Assembly: GCA_022579005.1 (NCBI GenBank)
Contig: MU401961.1
Coordinates: 1-13,474 of the forward strand
Direction: 5' to 3'
DNA from: Poronia punctata
Lineage: Eukaryota > Ascomycota > Sordariomycetes > Xylariales > Xylariaceae
DNA: 13,474 nt
In this document: piece by piece, positions 9,100 to 13,474 of the stretch
Numbering within the stretch: the stretch's first letter is position 1
Layout of the letters: the number at the start of each line of letters is the position of its first letter
The notes under the pieces: model-generated
What the model was told of the DNA's origin: nothing
Seen by the model: the letters and a program-made list of their open reading frames with translations, nothing else
Database searches by the model: none
Program-made: the position numbers and the translations under genes

Positions 9100-9480
9100 A
9101 GGTTATAATAACATATAAGCATTTTAAGTATAGTGTTATACTTAATTAATTTATATTAAAGCAAGCAGTTAAAACTATAATACTAAATTTTTTTTTGTTA
9201 AAGTTAAGCTTTTAAAATAATGTTAATATAAAAACTTTTAACTATGTTTATATTTTTTAAAACTAGGTTTTTTATATAAAGGCTTATAATCTTATTTATT
9301 ATCTTTTAAATTATTTGTTAACTTTTTTTAATTACTAAAAAGCTTATAGTGCTAAATAGGACGTTGCTATTAAACGTAGCCTAAAAGCTTTTTTTATTTA
9401 ATAAATTTAGTTTATTAACTAGGTAAACTGCTTTATAGTTATTTAATACTATATTGTTTGCTAGTATGTATTAAAGTTAG
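9100..9480 (-). other. Aspartic protease segment
   Basis: The protease would cut the Gag-Pol polyprotein. At about 9412-9450 the frame reads VLNNYKAVYLVN, which fits the copia protease pattern of a hydrophobic pair, Asp, Ser/Thr, Gly/Cys, Ala, then His and Asn, with the Asp now read as Asn (near 9441-9443). Downstream, LVLKNINIVKSFYINII matches the conserved copia segment between the protease flap and the GAG-pre-integrase region (valine-leucine strand, then Asn-Ile/Leu-Ile). Boundaries are approximate and the enzyme is inactive. Confidence 0.6.
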
Positions 9481-9780
9481 CTAAGTGTTATAAATATAGC
9501 AAAGTTTTTAGCTTTAATACTAAGGCTTACTAGATTAATTACTATATAAATTTAATTTTTAAGTAAATACTTGCTTTAGCTAGAATTTTTTTGCTTATTT
9601 AATTTTTTCCTTTTTTTAAAGCTTATAAGTCTTAATAGTACTGCCTACCCTTTTTTTGCAATTTTTTATTAGAGTTTGTTTTACTTAGCAAGCGCATAGC
9701 GCTTTTTAGTTTTTTTAATATGCTTATTGCTTATTTAAAGACTTTTAAAGCTTATAAATCTAGTAATAGCGCGCTAGAGG

Positions 9781-10871
9781 TAAGCGTACTTATATAGTAA
9801 CTATAAGTAATTGCTTTTTTTATTTTTAAAAAAACATAAGCAAGACTTGCTTTTAAAAGCGTTTTTAGTACTTAACTTTGCTTAAAGTGCTTTTGCTTTT
9901 TTAAAGTTATTTAAAACTGCTGTTATAAAAATAGCTAGAATACTGGCTTTTTTTTAGTTTTTTAACTTTTAATTATACTTTTTAAAGATCTTAGCATATT
10001 TTATAAGCGTTAAAATTAATTTGCTAAGGGCCTAGTAGTAAAGAAGTTATATTTTTTTATTTTAAGCCTACTTTAGTATAATTTTAATGCTTATTATAGT
10101 TAAAAAATTTTTTGCTGTTAATAGTTTTTTAATATTTACTATATTATAGTTAAAGGCCTTGTTATACGCTGCTTACTATTTTTTATACTACTTGCTTAGC
10201 TTAACTAAGCTTTTTTATGCTTTAGCAAGCATTTAATAATATGTTTTTTAAGTAATTTATTAAAACTTAATATTATATAAGGCAATAATCCTTTTTAAGC
10301 GCTAAATAAAGTTTTATAGCGTATAATTGCAATTTTGGTTTTAAAGCACCTAAACTTAGCTTTTAAAGCAGTTGTTAACTATTTTATTAACTTAATTTTA
10401 AATAAAAGTTAAATATGCTTAAAGTATAATAACCTGTTTTTTATGCTTATTATTTTTATTAATTATTGTTTTATATATAGCTTAAATTTTAGCTTTATTA
10501 AGGTTTAAAGTTTTAAAAAAGTTAGGCTTTTTATTGTTTTAAAAGTTATTAAAGTAGCGCAGCTATGCTTTATAGTATTTGTATAGTTAATGCTAAATAA
10601 TAACCTTTTTTGCTTTTTTTTTAGTAAAATTTTTATAAAGCTTTGTTAAACTATAAGTAGTTTTAAAAGCATTTAGGTTTACTTTTTTTTAAATGCTACG
10701 CTAATAATAAATAAACTTAAGCTTTTAATACTACTTTGCCTAGTTATAAGCATTTTTAAAAGTAATATTTACGTTAATCTTATTTTTTAATATTTTAAAT
10801 GCTTTAAAAGCTTTTTAAGTTATATTAAAATGCTTATTTAAATAAAAAAGTATTAAAAAAGTTAAACATAT
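9781..10871 (-). other. Gag segment of the polyprotein
   Basis: Gag would form the particle shell and bind the element RNA. The frame reads as a soluble, helical, Gln/Lys/Asn-rich protein with segments such as LRYFNNF and YLTFIQN once stops are treated as lost Gln or Trp codons. Near its end (about 9781-9850) is a possible zinc knuckle. Two Cys codons remain as CLC (9836-9842), followed after about ten residues by Tyr codons where His and Cys would be expected; His-to-Tyr and Cys-to-Tyr are single-transition changes. The assignment rests mainly on position upstream of protease, since gag proteins are poorly conserved. Confidence 0.65.
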
Positions 10872-11012
10872 TTAAAATAGTTTTTAAATAAGTTAAAGTT
10901 TATATTAAATAGTTTATAAATAAGAGCTTAAAAATAAAGTTATAAGTAGTTAACTAGCTTTTAAGCTTTTAAAAGTAGCACTAGTCCTTTATAAGCAAAC
11001 TAGGCTTATAAC
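10872..11012 (-). other. 5' leader and primer-binding region
   Basis: About 140 bases lie between the 5' LTR and the start of the gag frame. The primer-binding site should begin at or within a few bases of 11012, where the minus strand reads GTTATAAGCCTAGTTTGC. I cannot match this to a specific tRNA 3' end; RIP changes and the uncertain LTR edge blur it. Confidence 0.4.
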
Positions 11013-11140
11013 TTTAATAATAAGTTATAGCAAACAAAGTAGATTAAAATAGGTGCAAAGCATTAAAAGTAAAACTATACGCTTAAAAATATAATATAAT
11101 TAACTATAATCTATAAAAGTATTTAACTAAGTCTAAGGTG

Positions 11141-11149
11141 CTTTATATA
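11141..11149 (-). promoter_or_regulatory. Candidate TATA box of the 5' LTR
   Basis: On the minus strand this reads TATATAAAG, followed by GCACC. The same nine bases, in a block with no differences between the LTRs, occur at 1849-1857 in the 3' LTR. In such A/T-rich DNA the motif alone is weak. Its G/C-bearing context conserved in both LTRs and its mid-LTR position fit a U3 core promoter. Confidence 0.4.
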
Positions 11150-11214
11150 TTTTTAGTACTTTTTAAGTATAGGTACATGTTATATAATAGTTTAAGATAC
11201 GCGCAGCATATCTC

Positions 11215-11233
11215 ACCTTATCTAAGATAAGGT
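11215..11233. repeat. Perfect 8-bp hairpin in the right LTR
   Basis: ACCTTATC and GATAAGGT are perfect inverted arms around a 3-base loop (TAA). The equivalent site in the left LTR (about 1923-1941) has lost the pairing through C-to-T and G-to-A changes. It could be a protein-binding palindrome in U3 or an RNA hairpin; the function is unknown. Confidence 0.5.
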
Positions 11234-11303
11234 TACTATATACCTAGTTACCTAAAGTACTTTTAATACCTTTAAATCTAGGTTACATGCTTTATTTATC
11301 ACA

Positions 11304-11308
11304 ATATT
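11304..11308. repeat. Target-site duplication, right copy
   Basis: ATATT directly follows the CACA end of the right LTR and equals the left copy. It contains no C or G, so it would be unaffected by RIP. Confidence 0.65.
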
Positions 11309-13206
11309 ATTATATAATATTAAATACTTTATAAACTTTAATAATTATAATATTATAATATATAATAAATAACTTTTATTAAATAATTATTAATAAATTT
11401 TTAAATAAAATAGTTTTAAAATTTAAGCTTATTAAATTAATATTAATTAATTAAATACTTTTTAATTTAATAAATTATAATATAGCTTAATAATTATATT
11501 AAAAAAAAGTATAAATATTTATTAATTTTATAATAATAAATATAAAAATTTATTATAATAAAAAATAATAATTTTAAAATTATAATATAAAAAATTAAAT
11601 ATATTTTAAACTATATAAAAAATATTATTTATTAAAAAAACTATTTTATAAATAGTTTTAATAATATATTAAACTATTTATAATTATTAAATAAATAAAA
11701 AAACTTATATATAAATTAAATTTTTTATAATATTAAAAAGTTTATTAAATTATTTTAATAGTTTATTTATATTTAATATTTAAAAAATAAAATTTATATA
11801 ATAAAAAATGTTTTAAACTTAATTAAATTTTTATTAATAAAAATAATAAAAAATAATAATTATATAAAGTAAAAAAACTTTTATTTTATAAAATTGCTTA
11901 ATTAAAAATAAATATTATTTTTAAATATTTTATTTATTAAAAAAATTATTTAATAATATATAATATATAATATTTAAAAAATATTTTAATATAAAATATT
12001 ATTTAATTTATTTATAAATATAATAAAAATTATTTAATAATATTAAATAAATTAAAAAATAAAGTAAAAAATAAACTTATATTAAATTTTATATTTTTAA
12101 ATAATATATTATTAAATAAATAAAAAATAATAATAATTATATTAAAAATTAATATTAAAATTTAAATATTTATAAATAAAAAAAATAATTAAATATTTAT
12201 TAATATAATAATAAAATAATAAAAAACATTTTTTTTATTTATATATTAAAGCTACTTATTTTTTATATTTTATATTTTTTTTATAATTTTATTATTAATT
12301 AAATTTATTATTAATTAATTTATTATATTTTATTTTATAAAATATTTTTTAATTTAAAGTTTTTTTAAATATAAAAAATTTAAATAAGCTTAATAAATTA
12401 ATAATATTAAATAGTAATTTATAATATATTTAATAATTTTAATTTAATTAAACTTAAATATATAATTAAATAAAAAATTAAAAAAATAATATTTATAATA
12501 AAAAAATAATAATAAATTATATAATAAAGTAAATATAAAATTAAAAAAGTTAAAATTATTTTAATAATATAATTATATATTAATAAATAATATATTAATA
12601 AATTATATTATATTTTTATTTATTTATAATAAAAATTATATTTTATTTAATATAATATTAATTAAATAAATAATAATTTAATAATATATTTTAAAAAAAA
12701 TAAAAAAAATTTTAAAAATAATAATTAAAATAAATAATTATATATTATAATAAAATAATTAAATAATATATATAATATTAATTATTTTAAAAATATTTAA
12801 AGCTATTTAAATTATTAAAAACTTATTTTATAAATTAAATATAATATTAAAAATTATAATAAATTTTTTATTATAATTAAATTTAATTTAATTTTTTAAA
12901 AACTTTATTTAATAAATAATTTTAAACTATTAAAAATAATAAATTAATATTTATAAATATTAATATAAAAATTATAAACTAATTAATATAAAAAGCTAAT
13001 AAATAATAATTTTATAATTTAATAATTAATAATAATAAATTTAATAAAATTTATAAATATTATAATAATAATTAAATAATTAATAAAATATTATATAAAA
13101 TAATATTAAAAAAACTTTTTTAAATATATTTTAATAAATTAAATAATTATAAATAATAAAATAATTATATAATAAAATATATTTAATTTAATTAAAAATA
13201 TATATT

Positions 13207-13258
13207 ATTTAAAAAACTATTTAAATAAAAATATAAGCTATTTAAAAAACTATTTAAA
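13207..13258. repeat. 33-bp direct repeat, two copies
   Basis: ATTTAAAAAACTATTTAAA occurs at 13207-13225 and again at 13240-13258. In A/T-only DNA this may be a small local duplication. It has no evident function. Confidence 0.5.
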
Positions 13259-13268
13259 AAATATAAAC

Positions 13269-13330
13269 TAATTAAAAAGTTTAAATTAATTAATTAATTA
13301 AAACTTAAATTAATTAAAAAGTTTAAATTA
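13269..13330. repeat. Direct repeat flanking a near-perfect palindrome
   Basis: TAATTAAAAAGTTTAAATTA occurs at 13269-13288 and 13311-13330. Between and overlapping them, 13278-13305 is a palindrome built on (TTAA)n with a single mismatched pair. Both could arise by slippage in A/T-rich DNA. Confidence 0.5.
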
Positions 13331-13474
13331 TTTAAATATATTTAGCTATTAAATTTAAATTATAAATATTATTAAACAAATATTAAAATAAAGTTAATAA
13401 AAGCTAAATAATATATTTAATATAATTAAAGTAAAATTATATTAAATAAATAAAAAATAAATTTTTTTAAATTA

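Larger units (their letters stand above)
5373..10871 (-). pseudogene. Copia gag-pol polyprotein, RIP-degraded
   Basis: One reading register runs from about 10871 to a double stop at 5373-5378, about 1,833 codons. It encodes, in order, a gag-like segment with a possible Cys/His knuckle, an aspartic protease, a GAG-pre-integrase zinc region, an integrase core, a copia RT and RNase H. I count about 140 in-frame stops, all TAA or TAG and none TGA, as expected if CAA, CAG, CGA and TGG codons changed by C-to-T on either strand. I found no frameshift: coordinates of motifs along the whole length keep the same modulus. The start is uncertain; ATA codons at 10869-10871 and 10851-10853 may be former ATGs. 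A single fused gag-pol frame is common in copia elements. The product is non-functional. No start or ribosome-site signal can be judged. Confidence 0.9.
1721..11303 (-). mobile_element. Degenerate Ty1/copia LTR retrotransposon, 9.58 kb
   Basis: Two 291-bp direct LTRs bound a 9,001-bp interior, and ATATT flanks the element on both sides. Orientation is minus: the gag-pol frame reads right to left, and a purine-rich tract abuts the inner edge of the left LTR. The domain order gag, protease, integrase, RT, RNase H, with integrase before RT, is diagnostic of Ty1/copia rather than Ty3/gypsy. Copia elements are usually about 5-6 kb; the excess is a 3.3-kb region between pol and the 3' LTR that appears to carry an antisense gene. 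The copy cannot be autonomous because stops and lost catalytic residues run throughout. Confidence 0.93.
11013..11303 (-). repeat. 5' LTR (right)
   Basis: This is the better-preserved copy. Read on the minus strand it starts TGTGATAAATAAAG, with the canonical TG. It carries a TATA-like TATATAAAG and an intact short hairpin, and it ends near TTATTATTAAA. The canonical terminal CA is not visible at that end; the left copy has TTGTTAGA there. The exact inner boundary is therefore uncertain by about 2 bases. Promoter and polyadenylation signals for the minus-strand element would lie here. Confidence 0.92.
11309..13474. other. A/T desert, right flank (RIP-like, no gene)
   Basis: No gene is readable. 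C and G again survive almost only as ACT/AGT or AGCT. I noted only four exceptions: TG near 11808, TGC near 11895, CA near 12227 and CA near 13376. I found no similarity to gag, pol or LTR. Short A/T repeats near the end are listed separately. The content matches the left flank, so the element sits inside one continuous, far more decayed block. Confidence 0.8.

Noticed and set aside
11309..13474. Centromere or replication origin
   Set aside because: A/T richness and small palindromes are compatible with either, but no specific consensus or satellite array is present.

Overview
The window looks like an AT-rich, repeat-silenced block of a filamentous ascomycete genome, of the kind made by repeat-induced point mutation (RIP). 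Three observations point there: a Ty1/copia-type LTR retrotransposon whose reading frame is full of stops but keeps its register; two LTR copies that differ only by transitions; and flanks in which C and G survive almost only as ACT/AGT or inside AGCT. I cannot name the species. No intact host gene, tRNA, rRNA or CRISPR array is visible.

Layout. 1-1715 is an almost pure A/T desert with no readable gene. 1716-1720 and 11304-11308 are a matching 5-bp target duplication (ATATT). 1721-2011 and 11013-11303 are two equal-length (291 bp) direct LTRs bounding a 9,583-bp element that reads on the minus strand. From its 5' end (right side) come the LTR, a leader of about 140 bp, one continuous gag-protease-integrase-RT-RNase H frame (about 10871 down to 5373), a 3.3-kb extra 3' region, a purine-rich tract (2012-2024) and the 3' LTR. 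11309-13474 is a second A/T desert with a few simple repeats.

The gag-pol frame is about 1,833 codons in a single register with about 140 TAA/TAG stops. Domains are recognisable in the canonical copia order, but most catalytic acids have become Asn or Lys, so the copy is dead.

The most unusual part is the extra region between pol and the 3' LTR. It reads best on the opposite (plus) strand as a decayed gene at about 2507-5250. It has a plausible 55-bp spliceosomal intron, in-frame 20- and 10-residue tandem repeats, an Asn run, a cysteine cluster and a basic, Ala/Val-rich tail. I do not recognise its product. An intron in antisense orientation would not be spliced from the element's genomic RNA, so it could persist through retrotransposition. 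This would be an antisense accessory or captured gene in a fungal copia element, convergent with gag-pol.
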